DNA of 36,192 nucleotides from CANKHA01 sp034668825 (GTDB taxonomy: Bacteria > Pseudomonadota > Alphaproteobacteria > Rhizobiales > Xanthobacteraceae). Below, piece by piece: positions 23,380 through 34,390 of the stretch (the stretch's first letter is position 1; every line of letters starts with the position of its first letter). Made by a program: the position numbers and the translations under genes. The DNA lies in assembly GCA_034668825.1 (NCBI GenBank), contig JAXDOR010000140.1:1-36192 (forward strand), read 5' to 3'. The notes below the pieces were generated by a model. That model had not been told where the DNA came from and ran no database searches. It saw nothing but the letters and a program-made list of their open reading frames with translations.

Positions 23380-24840
23380 CTACTGCTCAAACCGGTCGGT
23401 GAACCACTTCAGCAGTTTGATCCAAATCTCGTCCTTCCCGACCGTATCCTCGATGCCATGTTCGAGGTTCGGGTTATCGTTGACCTCCATGACCACGATG
23501 CCATCGTTGGTCTGCTTGAGGTCGACACCGTAAAAACCCTCGCCGATCGGCTTCGCGGCGCGGACCGCGAGATCGATGATCTCGCGCGGCGTCTGGTCGA
23601 GATCGAAGGACTTGAATCCGCCCTCGCGGGAAGAACCGTCGGCGCGATACTTGACGATCTGCCAATGACCGCGCGCCATGCGGTATTGGCAGACGAACAG
23701 CGGCTCGCCGGCGAGCACGCCGACCCGCCAGTCGAACTCGGTTGGCAGGAATTTCTGCGCCAGCAGCAGATCGGTCTCCTCGAATAATTCGTCGGCGATG
23801 CGCTTGAACTCGTCCCGTGTCGAAACCTTGTGAATGCCGCGCGAGAACGAGCCGTCGGGGATTTTCACCACCAGCGGCAAACCGAGTTCGTCCATCGCCC
23901 GGGTGAGATCGCCGCCCTCCGCGATCATGACGGTGGCGGGGGTGGGTACCTGGTTGGACCCCAGTAGCTCCATCAAGAACACTTTGTTGGTGCAGCGGAT
24001 CATCGAGATCGGGTCATCGATGACCGGCATGCCCTCCTGCCAGGCGCGGCGGGCGAAACGATAGGTATGGTTATCGATCGACGTGGTCTCGCGGATGAAC
24101 AAGCCGTCGTATTCCGCCAACTCGGCGAGCTGCCGGCGGGTGATCGGCTCGACGTCGACGGAGTGCTTTTCCGCGATCCTGGCGAAATGCTTGATCGAGG
24201 CCGGCGATGACGGGGCGGTCTTCTCATTGGGGTCGTAGAGCACCGCGAGATCGTATTTCGACAGCGAGCGCGCCTTGGGATCGCGCCATTCGCGCTTGGT
24301 ATGCAGGTGCAGCGACTCGCGCAGGAACGCGCCTTCGCCGTTCTCAAGCCGCGTCAGGGTGCGCGGCCGGATGCGGTCGATGCTGAGCCAAGTTCCCGGA
24401 TCGACAATGACTTCCAGAGCCGGGCAGCGGAACCAATCGAACAGCAGTCGGCCGAAGGGCTCAAAGCGTGGATCGCGGGCGATGCCGAAACAGACCAGCA
24501 GCTTGAATTCACCTTCGGGCTGGAAGTCGGCGCGCCGGGCGCAGCGATTGAGCTCGTCTTCCAGGTCGGGCAGCGCGTGCTCGTAGAGCTTGGACTCGCG
24601 CAGCTCCAGCATGGTTTCCACCGACGGCACGACGCGGTGGCCGCGGGCCTCGGCGAGCAGCGAGGCGTAATAACCCTTCGACTGGTAGGCATAGGAGCGC
24701 GACAAGTTCAGGAGCTTGGGCCGGCCCATGTCGAACAGGCGTGGACGCGCGAGGTATTCACTCGTCGTGATCACCTTGTGCGGGGTGTCGGCGTTGGGAA
24801 AATCCTTGGGCTGGTCGACCAGAATGACCCAGCCGGTCAT
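23380..24840 (-). CDS. RimK-like ATP-grasp ligase with N-terminal RLAN domain
   Basis: 486 residues. The N-terminal ~200 residues (WVILVDQPKDFPNADTPHKVITT, then SRSYAYQSKGYYASLLAEARGH) match the RLAN domain that precedes some RimK-like enzymes. The C-terminal ATP-grasp fold spans about 290-480, with PLVVKIPDGSFSRGI, LLLAQKFLPTEFDWRVGVL and VVMEVNDNPNLEHG, the last holding the Mg2+-binding Glu and Asn. RimK-type ligases join amino acids, often glutamate, to a carboxylate through an acyl-phosphate. The substrate here is unknown. Its start overlaps the stop of the GNAT-C39 gene by 4 bp (ATGA), so the two are coupled. Confidence 0.93.
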   Translation of the reverse strand: MTGWVILVDQPKDFPNADTPHKVITTSEYLARPRLFDMGRPKLLNLSRSYAYQSKGYYASLLAEARGHRVVPSVETMLELRESKLYEHALPDLEDELNRCARRADFQPEGEFKLLVCFGIARDPRFEPFGRLLFDWFRCPALEVIVDPGTWLSIDRIRPRTLTRLENGEGAFLRESLHLHTKREWRDPKARSLSKYDLAVLYDPNEKTAPSSPASIKHFARIAEKHSVDVEPITRRQLAELAEYDGLFIRETTSIDNHTYRFARRAWQEGMPVIDDPISMIRCTNKVFLMELLGSNQVPTPATVMIAEGGDLTRAMDELGLPLVVKIPDGSFSRGIHKVSTRDEFKRIADELFEETDLLLAQKFLPTEFDWRVGVLAGEPLFVCQYRMARGHWQIVKYRADGSSREGGFKSFDLDQTPREIIDLAVRAAKPIGEGFYGVDLKQTNDGIVVMEVNDNPNLEHGIEDTVGKDEIWIKLLKWFTDRFEQ

Positions 24841-25973
24841 GGGCGGGATCCTTTCCGAACAACCACCGCCGCGCGCAGATTTTCCGAGCCCACTCGCATC
24901 ATGCGTTCAAATTTCGTCCATGGAACGGCGTAAGTCTCGGGACCAAGCATTGCGCCTTTCTCGTCTCTTTTGGCGGCGGGATCATGCACCAGCACATAAC
25001 GCCCTTCGTGCCCGAAGGCGAATACCCAATGCGGTATTCCCCTGCGAACCATGTGATAGCCGGAAACCAGCACGAGGGCGGCGGCTCCGGCGTCGAGGGT
25101 CTGTATGAAAGCCGATTCTCCAAGCGGAGTCAGGTGGGCCGGGATGCCGAGTTCACCGGCTTCGCGATGGAACTCCGCCTGCGCAAGCCGCATCACCCGG
25201 CGTTTGTCCTGCGAGCGGGTGGTGTCGAGAAAATACGGACCGGGACGGCTCACGTGGATCTCAGGTGACAGGCCATGACGCTTGAGCGTCACCGCGATTC
25301 CGTAGGGTTCGCAACCGCCAGGGCCGGATGCCATGGCAATCGTTGTCGCTTCACGCCAGAGCCTGAGTTCGAATGCCGGCGCCGGCCGCCAGGAAGGATC
25401 GGCCCAGGCCAGCGCCATCATCATGCAGGCGGGTCCGCAGGTGAACTCGGTGGTTTGGTGGAAATAGGGCGGCACCTGCGACGAACGCCGCGGGGACTCC
25501 AGCCGCTTTTCGAACCGCAGCGCGTTGCCGTGGTCGTCGTAATAATCGAGATGCCGCCCGAATAAATCGTAGCCGGATTTCCGGTAGCGCGCGATCGCGC
25601 GGGCGTTGGCTTCATGCACTTCAAGCCGCAGATGAGTGCACTCCCGCTTACTTGCGGCTTCTTCCGCGGCGGCGAGCAGCAGCGGGCCGACGCCGCGGCC
25701 CGATGCATGGGGCGCGACGGCAATCGAATAAAGACGGGCGACCGAACTATTCGGGCGAAAGAGGACAAGCGCGTAACCGGCGAGCTTGTTCTCCTGCATG
25801 GCCACGATCAGTTCGGCCGTTGGCGAGGTGAGCAAGCGCCGGAAGCCGCGGCGCGAGAGCCGATCGGTGGCGAATACGCTGTTTTCCAGGTCTACCAGCG
25901 CATCCAGGTCACCGGCATCGCCCGGACGAAGATGAATGTCGGAGCCGATTTCGGGAGCAGTGGAAGCGCGCAT
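24837..25973 (-). CDS. GNAT acetyltransferase - C39-like cysteine peptidase fusion
   Basis: About 378 residues. Domain 1 (10-158) is a GNAT fold: the acetyl-CoA loop is VAPHASGRGVGPLLL (87-101) and the C-terminal motif is NARAIARYRKSGY. Domain 2 (168-378) is a C39/papain-like peptidase with Cys179 in EFTCGPACMMMAL, His315 in IPHWVFAF and Asp331 in VHDP. Both halves look catalytically complete. The longest frame runs to 26354 through repeat DNA; likely starts are the ATG at 25973 or 25988. It is cotranscribed with the RLAN-RimK ligase. Comparative-genomics work on amidoligases has predicted such sets to make and process modified peptides. No precursor peptide gene was recognised beside it. Confidence 0.9.
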   Translation of the reverse strand: MRASTAPEIGSDIHLRPGDAGDLDALVDLENSVFATDRLSRRGFRRLLTSPTAELIVAMQENKLAGYALVLFRPNSSVARLYSIAVAPHASGRGVGPLLLAAAEEAASKRECTHLRLEVHEANARAIARYRKSGYDLFGRHLDYYDDHGNALRFEKRLESPRRSSQVPPYFHQTTEFTCGPACMMMALAWADPSWRPAPAFELRLWREATTIAMASGPGGCEPYGIAVTLKRHGLSPEIHVSRPGPYFLDTTRSQDKRRVMRLAQAEFHREAGELGIPAHLTPLGESAFIQTLDAGAAALVLVSGYHMVRRGIPHWVFAFGHEGRYVLVHDPAAKRDEKGAMLGPETYAVPWTKFERMMRVGSENLRAAVVVRKGSRP

Positions 25974-26036
25974 GGGCGTCACTATCATTCCAGTTAGATC
26001 GGCTCGCAAGGGTTGGTCGTGCGCCGTCCTCCGCTC

Positions 26037-26101
26037 ATTCCCACGAAAGCGGGAATTCAGGAGCGGGGCCTTTGCTGGGTCCCCGCTTTCGCGGGGACGA
26101 G
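26037..26101. repeat. palindromic intergenic repeat, family B variant
   Basis: Two nested palindromes in tandem: CCCACGAAAGCGGG (about 26041-26054) and CCCCGCTTTCGCGGGG (about 26081-26096), in inverted relation to each other. It is the same family as 11354-11465 but more diverged. It lies upstream of the GNAT-C39 gene. Confidence 0.7.
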
Positions 26102-26149
26102 CGGATGTGAAAGCCAACGCTCCGCCGGCCCTGTTGTTGGCGGCGCGGG

Positions 26150-26582
26150 CGCGCCGGTCTCTTCTTCCTTGCTCCCCAACGAGGGGGAGCGGAGCGCCGA
26201 GAAGGCGCTTTAACAAAGGTCCGCGCTGTGAGGCGCGGCACGGGCCTTGCGCCGCAGACAAGTTTACGCAGTCTGCGTAGCTTGCATGCGAGGCCCGTCT
26301 CGCCTCTCGGCGCTCCACTGCGGCGTTTTCCTTACTGCGCCGGTCCGCGCTCACTGGGGTACGGTCGCCTAAGACCTGCCAGCTGCGTGCTCCCGCGCTC
26401 GGGTCCTAGTGCCCGAGGGTCGGAGTCCGGCGCCGCCCGAGTGCATGGGTTTGCGTTAAACCCACGCCCGCAGGCGCCGCGCCCGGCTCCGCCAACTAGC
26501 GCCCCTAGAAGGCGCCCCTCGACGAACCGGGCACGTGGAGGATAAGGCCGCTTTCGCAGGCGGGGATAACTTATTTTTTCTT
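26150..26582. other. GC-rich, hairpin-dense stretch without a convincing gene; candidate structured RNA or dispersed repeat
   Basis: About 430 bp between the GNAT-C39 gene and secA. Strong stems include GAGGCG/CGCCTC with CGGGCCT/AGGCCCG (about 26229-26305, enclosing TACGCAG/CTGCGTA), CTCGGG/CCCGAG (about 26398-26418), GGGTTT/AAACCC (about 26446-26463) and GCGCC/GGCGC (about 26500-26516). Near 26548 a short stem is followed by a T-rich run ending about 26582, like a weak terminator on the + strand. Open frames on both strands are Arg/Pro-rich and lack family features. I have the impression of having seen similar sequence dispersed in Bradyrhizobium-like genomes, but cannot confirm it. Confidence 0.4.
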
Positions 26583-26635
26583 GTCTTTTCGTGCGCGTTT
26601 TCAGCGGGATGCGGCGAAAGCGAGTTGCAGCGCCC

Positions 26636-29440
<2,805 letters not shown>

Positions 29441-29833
29441 TCAGAGTCCTTTCGCGCGCCGCGCGTCAATGCACGGCACAATCCCTCAAACCGCTCCGTG
29501 CCACGCCGCCGAAGCATGACAGCACAATCCCGATCTATTTGGAATTGCGGCACTTTTCACGCTTCTACGAAGCGGGCAACGAAAAACGCCTCACGGGGCG
29601 GGCCGGCGAGATGGCGGAGAGATAGGAGGGGGTCGGACCCTTGTCAATTGCCGCGGTCATCTCGTCGCGGAGGCCGAAGGTGGCTCACGGGCTCGTCAAT
29701 AACCGCGCATATTCGGCCATTGCCAACGGCAACCGATTGCGCGAGTGTCCGCCGCGCTCGTGCCCTGATCCGCGAAGGATCGTGGGCCGGCTAGCAAGTG
29801 AGCGGGGGCCACTCCCATCGCAAGGACTGCGTT
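29441..29833. other. divergent intergenic region between secA and the parvulin gene
   Basis: About 390 bp with no convincing gene. It must hold the promoters of both divergent genes, but no clear -35/-10 pair stands out by eye. Short frames here are shadow-like. The parvulin frame can be read back to 29798, but the codons before 29834 do not look coding. Confidence 0.5.
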
Positions 29834-30760
29834 ATGACTTCCATATCGTTCCGTTTCCGCTTTGCCGCCGCGCTCGCGCTGGCGGTAATCGGCAGCAGTT
29901 GCTCTCCGGCGCCGCAGACGGCCTCCACGTCGACCACGACCACCGTGCAGATAACGGACAGCAAAAGCAGCGAACCCGCGGTGGCCAAGGTCAACGGCGT
30001 CGCGATCACGCAGGGCGACCTCGATATCGCCGCGGAAGACGTCGGCCAGAACATGCCGCCAATGACCAACGAGGCGGCCAAGCGCGATTATCTGATCACC
30101 TATGTCTCCGACATGATCCTGATCGCCCAGGCCGCCGAGGCGAAGAAGGTCGCCGACAGCGACGACTTCAAGCGGCAGATGGCCTTCATCCGCAACAAGC
30201 TGCTGATGGAGACGCTGTTGCAGTCGGAAGCCAGGGCGGCGATCTCCGACGCGGCGCTGCACAAGGTGTATGACGACGCCACCAAGCAGATGACGGCGGA
30301 GCAGGAAGTTCGCGCCCGCCATATCCTGGTGGAAACCGAGGACGAGGCCAAGGCGGTTCTCGCCGAACTGAAGGACGGCGTCGATTTCGCCGAACTGGCC
30401 AAACAGAAATCCAAAGACACCTCGGCGGAAGGCGGCGACCTCGGCTATTTCACCAAGGAGCAGATGGTTCCTGAGTTCGCCGAAGTGGCGTTCAAGATGG
30501 AGCCGGGGCAGTTGTCCGGTCCGGTGAAGTCGGCCTTCGGCTGGCACATCATCAAGGTGGAAGACAAGCGCATGCGGCCGGTGCCGGAATTCGACAAGGT
30601 GCGCGGCCAGATCGAGACTTTCGTCGTGCGCAAGGCCCAGTCCGACTATGTCGCCAAGCTGCGCGCCGACGCCAAGATCGAGAAATTCGACGTGAAGCCG
30701 GAAGCGAAGCCCTCGGACGCGAAGCCAGAGGCGACCCCCGCCGAGCCGGAGAAGAAGTAG
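29834..30760 (+). CDS. parvulin-type peptidyl-prolyl isomerase, exported
   Basis: About 308 residues. The N-terminus MTSISFRFRFAAALALAVIGSSCS is a signal peptide. Cys near 23 could make it a lipoprotein, though the lipobox (IGSSC) is not canonical. A SurA-like N-terminal segment follows (VAKVNGVAITQGDLDIA). The PpiC/parvulin domain spans about 155-250: RARHILVETEDEAKAVLAEL, SAEGGDLGYFTKEQMVPEF, FGWHIIKVED. A Lys/Glu/Pro-rich tail (KPEAKPSDAKPEA) ends the protein. It should catalyse Pro isomerisation of periplasmic or outer-membrane proteins, which fits its place beside secA. CAAGGAC precedes the ATG at 29834. Confidence 0.93.
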   Translation: MTSISFRFRFAAALALAVIGSSCSPAPQTASTSTTTTVQITDSKSSEPAVAKVNGVAITQGDLDIAAEDVGQNMPPMTNEAAKRDYLITYVSDMILIAQAAEAKKVADSDDFKRQMAFIRNKLLMETLLQSEARAAISDAALHKVYDDATKQMTAEQEVRARHILVETEDEAKAVLAELKDGVDFAELAKQKSKDTSAEGGDLGYFTKEQMVPEFAEVAFKMEPGQLSGPVKSAFGWHIIKVEDKRMRPVPEFDKVRGQIETFVVRKAQSDYVAKLRADAKIEKFDVKPEAKPSDAKPEATPAEPEKK

Positions 30761-30767
30761 TTTTCTT

Positions 30768-30856
30768 CGTCATGACCGGGCTTGTCCCGGCCATCCACGT
30801 CTTTTATGCCGATGCAGTGTGAAGACGTGAATGCCCGGCACAAGGCCGGGCATGAC
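30768..30856. repeat. palindromic intergenic repeat, family C
   Basis: It begins CGTCATGACCGGGCTTGTCC and ends CACAAGGCCGGGCATGAC, with inner arms CACGTCTT and AAGACGTG. It lies between the parvulin gene and argJ. Its right end supplies ATG codons (30831, 30852) in frame with argJ that are probably not used. Confidence 0.8.
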
Positions 30857-30872
30857 ATCAAGAGGCTATGCC

Positions 30873-32114
30873 TTGCCCTCCCCCATCTCCCCTCTCGCGC
30901 CGAAGTCGGTCCCTAACATGCCGGATGTCGCCGGTGTGCGGCTCGCCACCGCCGCGGCGGGCATCCGCTATGCGGAGCGCACCGACGTGCTGCTTGCCTT
31001 GCTCGATAAGGGCACGGCTGTTGCCGGCGTTTTCACCCGCTCCAAATGTCCTTCGGCGCCGGTCGAATGGTGCCGCGCCAAGCTGCGCGGCGGCAAGGCG
31101 CGCGCGCTCGTCGTCAACTCCGGCAATGCCAACGCCTTCACCGGCCGCAACGGGCGCGACGCGGCGAAATTCACCGCGGCGCTCGCGGCGAAAGCGGTGG
31201 GCTGCAAGATCGACGATGTGTTCCTGGCTTCCACCGGCGTCATCGGCGAACCGTTGAAGGCCGAACGGTTTGACGGCGTGATGGACAAGCTCGTCGCCGA
31301 TGCGCGGCCGGGCGCCTGGCTCGACGCCGCAAAGGCGATCATGACCACCGATACCTTCCCGAAACTCGCCACCGCGACGGCGCGGCTGGGAAAGGCCACC
31401 GTCACCATCAACGGTATCGCCAAAGGCGCCGGCATGATCGCGCCGGACATGGCGACGATGCTGGCCTTTGTCTTCACGGATGCGCCGGTCAGCGCAGGCG
31501 TCCTGCAGAAGCTGCTGAAGGAAGGCGTCGAGGACACGTTCAACGCCGTGACGGTCGACGGCGACACCTCGACGTCGGACACCTTGCTCGCCTTCGCCAC
31601 CGGCGCCGCGGCAGCTCTTGGAGCGCCGCGCATTACGAGAGCGAGTGATCCGCAGCTGAAAGCTTTTCGCGCCGCGCTCGACAGCGTGTTGGGCAATCTT
31701 GCCGAGCAGGTGGCGCGCGACGGGGAAGGCGCACGCAAGCTGGTTGAAATCATCGTCGAAGGCGCGGTGTCGAAACGTTCCGCGCGGCGGATCGCGCTGT
31801 CGATCGCCAATTCACCGTTGGTAAAGACGGCCTTCGCGGGCGAGGACGCCAACTGGGGCCGCGTGGTCATGGCGGTGGGCAAGGCCGGCGAGCCCGCCGA
31901 CCGCGACAAGCTGTCGATCTGGTTCGGCGGCATCCGCGTCGCGCACAAAGGCGCGCGCGATCCGTCCTACGACGAAGCCGCGGTCGCGGCGGTGATGAAG
32001 AAGCCGGAGATCACGTTGAAGGTCGCGCTCGGTCTCGGCAAAGGCCGCGACCGGGTGCTCACCTGCGATCTGACCAAGGAATATATCGCCATCAACGGCG
32101 ATTATCGGTCCTAG
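30873..32114 (+). CDS. argJ: bifunctional ornithine acetyltransferase / N-acetylglutamate synthase
   Basis: 413 residues from the preferred start. ArgJ recycles the acetyl group from N-acetylornithine to glutamate in arginine synthesis. It is made as one chain that cleaves itself before a threonine; that site is visible as KGAGMIAPDMATML, with the nucleophile at about Thr195. Other family segments are SKCPSAPVEWCRA, ALVVNSGNANAFTG, TGVIGEPL and NSPLVKTAFAGEDANWGR. The TTG at 30873 has AGAGG 7 bases upstream and gives the usual N-terminus (SPLAPK.VP.MP). The upstream ATGs at 30831 and 30852 fall inside a palindromic repeat. Confidence 0.95.
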   Translation: MPSPISPLAPKSVPNMPDVAGVRLATAAAGIRYAERTDVLLALLDKGTAVAGVFTRSKCPSAPVEWCRAKLRGGKARALVVNSGNANAFTGRNGRDAAKFTAALAAKAVGCKIDDVFLASTGVIGEPLKAERFDGVMDKLVADARPGAWLDAAKAIMTTDTFPKLATATARLGKATVTINGIAKGAGMIAPDMATMLAFVFTDAPVSAGVLQKLLKEGVEDTFNAVTVDGDTSTSDTLLAFATGAAAALGAPRITRASDPQLKAFRAALDSVLGNLAEQVARDGEGARKLVEIIVEGAVSKRSARRIALSIANSPLVKTAFAGEDANWGRVVMAVGKAGEPADRDKLSIWFGGIRVAHKGARDPSYDEAAVAAVMKKPEITLKVALGLGKGRDRVLTCDLTKEYIAINGDYRS

Positions 32115-32170
32115 GCAATCCCGCAGCGGACAGTTGTAGACAGGCGCGCGAGTCGGGCGCCGGCTACGTC

Positions 32171-32539
32171 TTACTTCTCGATGCTCACCATCACCCGGAC
32201 CGGCGCGATCATCGGATTATTGACCCTATCGAGTCCGTAGCGTTCGTAGGTGAAGGTGTCTGGTCCCAGATAGCCGCGAGACGCGACGTAAATGACGCGG
32301 TGACCCGCTACCGTGGCCTGACCATGCGCCGGCTTTTGCGTGATCCTAATGCCAGCCATAGGACCTATAGAGCCGGCCAGTGAATAACTACATCGTTGCC
32401 CTGGCGCGAGCGATATGTCGCGCGTCTTCGTCACGCCGTTGACGAAGTGTAGCCGACGGCCGCAATCACGCGCCGCACTTGCGGTGTCCGCGCCGAAGAT
32501 AACAACGAGAAACAACACCGAGCTTGCAATCTTGGTCAT
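32171..32539 (-). CDS. small secreted protein with cadherin/Ig-like repeat
   Basis: About 122 residues. The signal peptide MTKIASSVLFLVVIFGADTASA is cleaved near AARDCG. The mature part has two Cys (DCGRR, QRCSYS) and a segment, PAHGQATVAGHRVIYVASRGYLGPDTFTYERYG, that follows the P.HG......Y.P..GY.G.D.F.Y pattern of cadherin- or Ig-like beta sandwiches. CAGGGAGCGG precedes the ATG at 32539; the longer frame to 32620 lacks such support. It is convergent with argJ. The function is unknown; a role in surface adhesion or envelope binding is only suggested by the fold. Confidence 0.72.
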   Translation of the reverse strand: MTKIASSVLFLVVIFGADTASAARDCGRRLHFVNGVTKTRDISLAPGQRCSYSLAGSIGPMAGIRITQKPAHGQATVAGHRVIYVASRGYLGPDTFTYERYGLDRVNNPMIAPVRVMVSIEK

Positions 32540-32713
32540 AGCCCCGCTCCCTGCAAATACCCGTAATGCGGGTATATACGTCCGCTTTCTCCCTTTCCAC
32601 AATAGGCTCTGTCCGGACATTCACGCCTGTTAACCGGTCCGGCAGCCGGATTTCTGTTCCTAAAGACATTGAATGCCCCTTAACCTGAGATTCTCTACCT
32701 TGGAGAGCTTTAG

Positions 32714-33112
32714 GTGAGACTCGTCCTTGTTGCCGCTTGTGCCCTCGTTGATGCCGATGGACGCGTGTTGCTCGCGGAACGTCCCGCCGGAAAACCGATG
32801 GCGGGTCTGTGGGAATTTCCCGGCGGCAAGGTCGAGTTAGGCGAACGGCCGGAAGAGACTCTGATCCGCGAACTGAAAGAGGAACTGGGAATTACGGTTG
32901 AGGAGCCGTGTCTGGCGCCGCTGACTTTCGCCAGTCACGCTTACGCGGACTTTCATCTCCTGATGCCGCTCTATGTTTGCCGGCGCTGGGAGGGGATGGT
33001 GGTAGCTCAGGAGGGCCAACAGCTCGCTTGGGTGCGGCCAAATCGGCTGCGGGATTATCCGATGCCGCCGGCGGATGAGCCGCTGGTGTCGCACTTGATG
33101 ACACTGTTGTAA
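32714..33112 (+). CDS. mutT: NUDIX pyrophosphohydrolase, MutT type
   Basis: 132 residues with a full Nudix box at 37-60 (GGKVELGERPEETLIRELKEEL, then GI). The residue pattern WEFPGGKVE and the short length match MutT, which hydrolyses 8-oxo-dGTP to prevent A:T to C:G errors. The GTG at 32714 has GGAGAG about 7 bases upstream. It follows argJ with one small minus-strand gene between, an order seen in related alphaproteobacteria. Other small nucleotide pyrophosphatases of the same family cannot be excluded. Confidence 0.9.
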   Translation: MRLVLVAACALVDADGRVLLAERPAGKPMAGLWEFPGGKVELGERPEETLIRELKEELGITVEEPCLAPLTFASHAYADFHLLMPLYVCRRWEGMVVAQEGQQLAWVRPNRLRDYPMPPADEPLVSHLMTLL

Positions 33113-33129
33113 CGCAAGGCGACGGCGCA

Positions 33130-33332
33130 ATGAGGACGATCATGGATAAGCCAGCCGAGTTTGCGTCCTTCCCCCGCCAACGCGGCGGCTTGCCGCCGAC
33201 GAGTCCGGCGCCACCGCGATCGACTATGCGTTGATCGCCTCGATGGTGAGCATTGTCATCGCCGTCGCCGTCAATGCCATGGGCGTCACCGTCCAGGGCA
33301 TGTTTCAGTCGGTCGCGGACTTAATGCATTAA
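33130..33332 (+). pseudogene. Flp-type pilin with a frameshift in the leader
   Basis: The C-terminal two thirds read LAADESGATAIDYALIAS and on through a hydrophobic helix to QSVADLMH, a Flp/Tad pilin (class IVb). Prepilin peptidase would cut after the Gly of ESG. The usual Glu5-Tyr6 is Asp5-Tyr6 here. The leader MRTIMDKPAEFASFPRQ lies in a different frame: between about 33168 and 33192 one base is missing, near a CCCCC run. No start codon exists in the pilin frame before the helix. No tad/cpa assembly genes are in the window. It could be a real pseudogene or a sequencing error in a homopolymer. Confidence 0.6.
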
Positions 33333-33336
33333 GACG

Positions 33337-34275
33337 CTACTTGCCGGCTTTTTCTCCTGCCGGAATCTCCGTTGTGCCGAGCGCGTCGGCCAGCCGCATC
33401 TTCGCGGAGCCCGGCGCCAGCGGCTTCTGCTGACTCTCATCCGGCGCCCAGCCCGATAGCCAGACGATCTCGAAAGTCGCGCGCAGCCGTCCATCGGGAT
33501 CGGCAAAGCGGCGGGTATAAATCTCCGCCATCCGCATCAAAGTTTTCCGCCGCAGCGGCAGACGGCGGCGCTCGGTGAGTGCATTGGCCGCCCCCATGCG
33601 CCGCAGGTCATGCATCAGCGCGAACACGGAGGCATAACGCACGGTTACCCGGTCGATGTCTGCCACCGGCAAAGCAAAGCGCGCGCGCTGCAACAAGGCA
33701 CCCAAATCGCGCAGATCGGGAAAGGGAGCGACACGCGGCGACATGCCGCCTTCGATCTCGATTTCCGCTTCGGCAAAAGCTTGCCGCAACTCGGTCAGCG
33801 TATCGCCACCGAGAAGCGCGGCGAGAAAAAGCCCGTCCGGTTTCAGCGCGCGCCGAATCTGCACCAGCGCCCCGGGCAAGTCGTTGACGAGATGCAGCGC
33901 CAGCGCCGAGACGACGAGATCAAGCGACGCGTCGCGGAACGGCAGCGCCTCTTCGTCAGCGGCAATAGCAAGATTGGCAGCGCGCACGCCCTCCCCGGCC
34001 CTTCCGCGCAAGCCCGGGAGGGAGAGCTCGTGCGCCAGCGGATCAACTGTAATCAAGGTGCCGATCTTGCTGTTGCCGGCGAGGGTTTCACGCAGCCGAT
34101 TGCCTGGCGTGCCGAGATCGACGGCGATGTCGAAGCGGCGCAGCACGCTTCCCAGCCGGTCGCTCAATTCCGACGCCGCTCGATCGAGCAGGAAGGTCGC
34201 GGGTCCGAGCGTCTCCGCGCGCCGGCGGCGGGTACGCAGCAGCGCGCGGTCGAAGAGAATGGGAGTGGGCGACAT
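33337..34275 (-). CDS. SAM-dependent methyltransferase, NDUFAF5/BioC-like
   Basis: About 312 residues. The start FDRALLRTRRRRA and the arrangement AVDLGTPGNR (51-60, SAM motif I), ADEEALPFRDASLDLVVSALALHLVNDLPG and DGLFLAALLGGDTLTELRQAF match the alphaproteobacterial relatives of mitochondrial NDUFAF5. NDUFAF5 hydroxylates an arginine of a complex I subunit; the bacterial proteins have no proven role. BioC, which methylates malonyl-ACP, is the other relative. The motif I reads LGTPGN rather than LGxGxG, as is common in this branch. The ATG at 34275 follows AGGAGAGG. It is divergent from comF. Confidence 0.88.
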   Translation of the reverse strand: MSPTPILFDRALLRTRRRRAETLGPATFLLDRAASELSDRLGSVLRRFDIAVDLGTPGNRLRETLAGNSKIGTLITVDPLAHELSLPGLRGRAGEGVRAANLAIAADEEALPFRDASLDLVVSALALHLVNDLPGALVQIRRALKPDGLFLAALLGGDTLTELRQAFAEAEIEIEGGMSPRVAPFPDLRDLGALLQRARFALPVADIDRVTVRYASVFALMHDLRRMGAANALTERRRLPLRRKTLMRMAEIYTRRFADPDGRLRATFEIVWLSGWAPDESQQKPLAPGSAKMRLADALGTTEIPAGEKAGK

Positions 34276-34349
34276 CACCTCTCCTGCAAAATCCGCCAAG
34301 CGGCGATGCCTTCTTTAGAACGTTTGGCCTGCCCGAAATACCTATCACT

Positions 34350-34380
34350 CGTCATAGCCGGGCTTGTCGCGGCCATGACG
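34350..34380. repeat. short palindromic repeat, family C (half unit)
   Basis: CGTCAT at the left and ATGACG at the right frame CCGGGCTTGTCGCGG. It is a shortened form of the family seen at 12945, 21832 and 30768. It lies in the divergent gap between the methyltransferase gene and comF. Confidence 0.7.
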
Positions 34381-34390
34381 ACCAAGCGCC

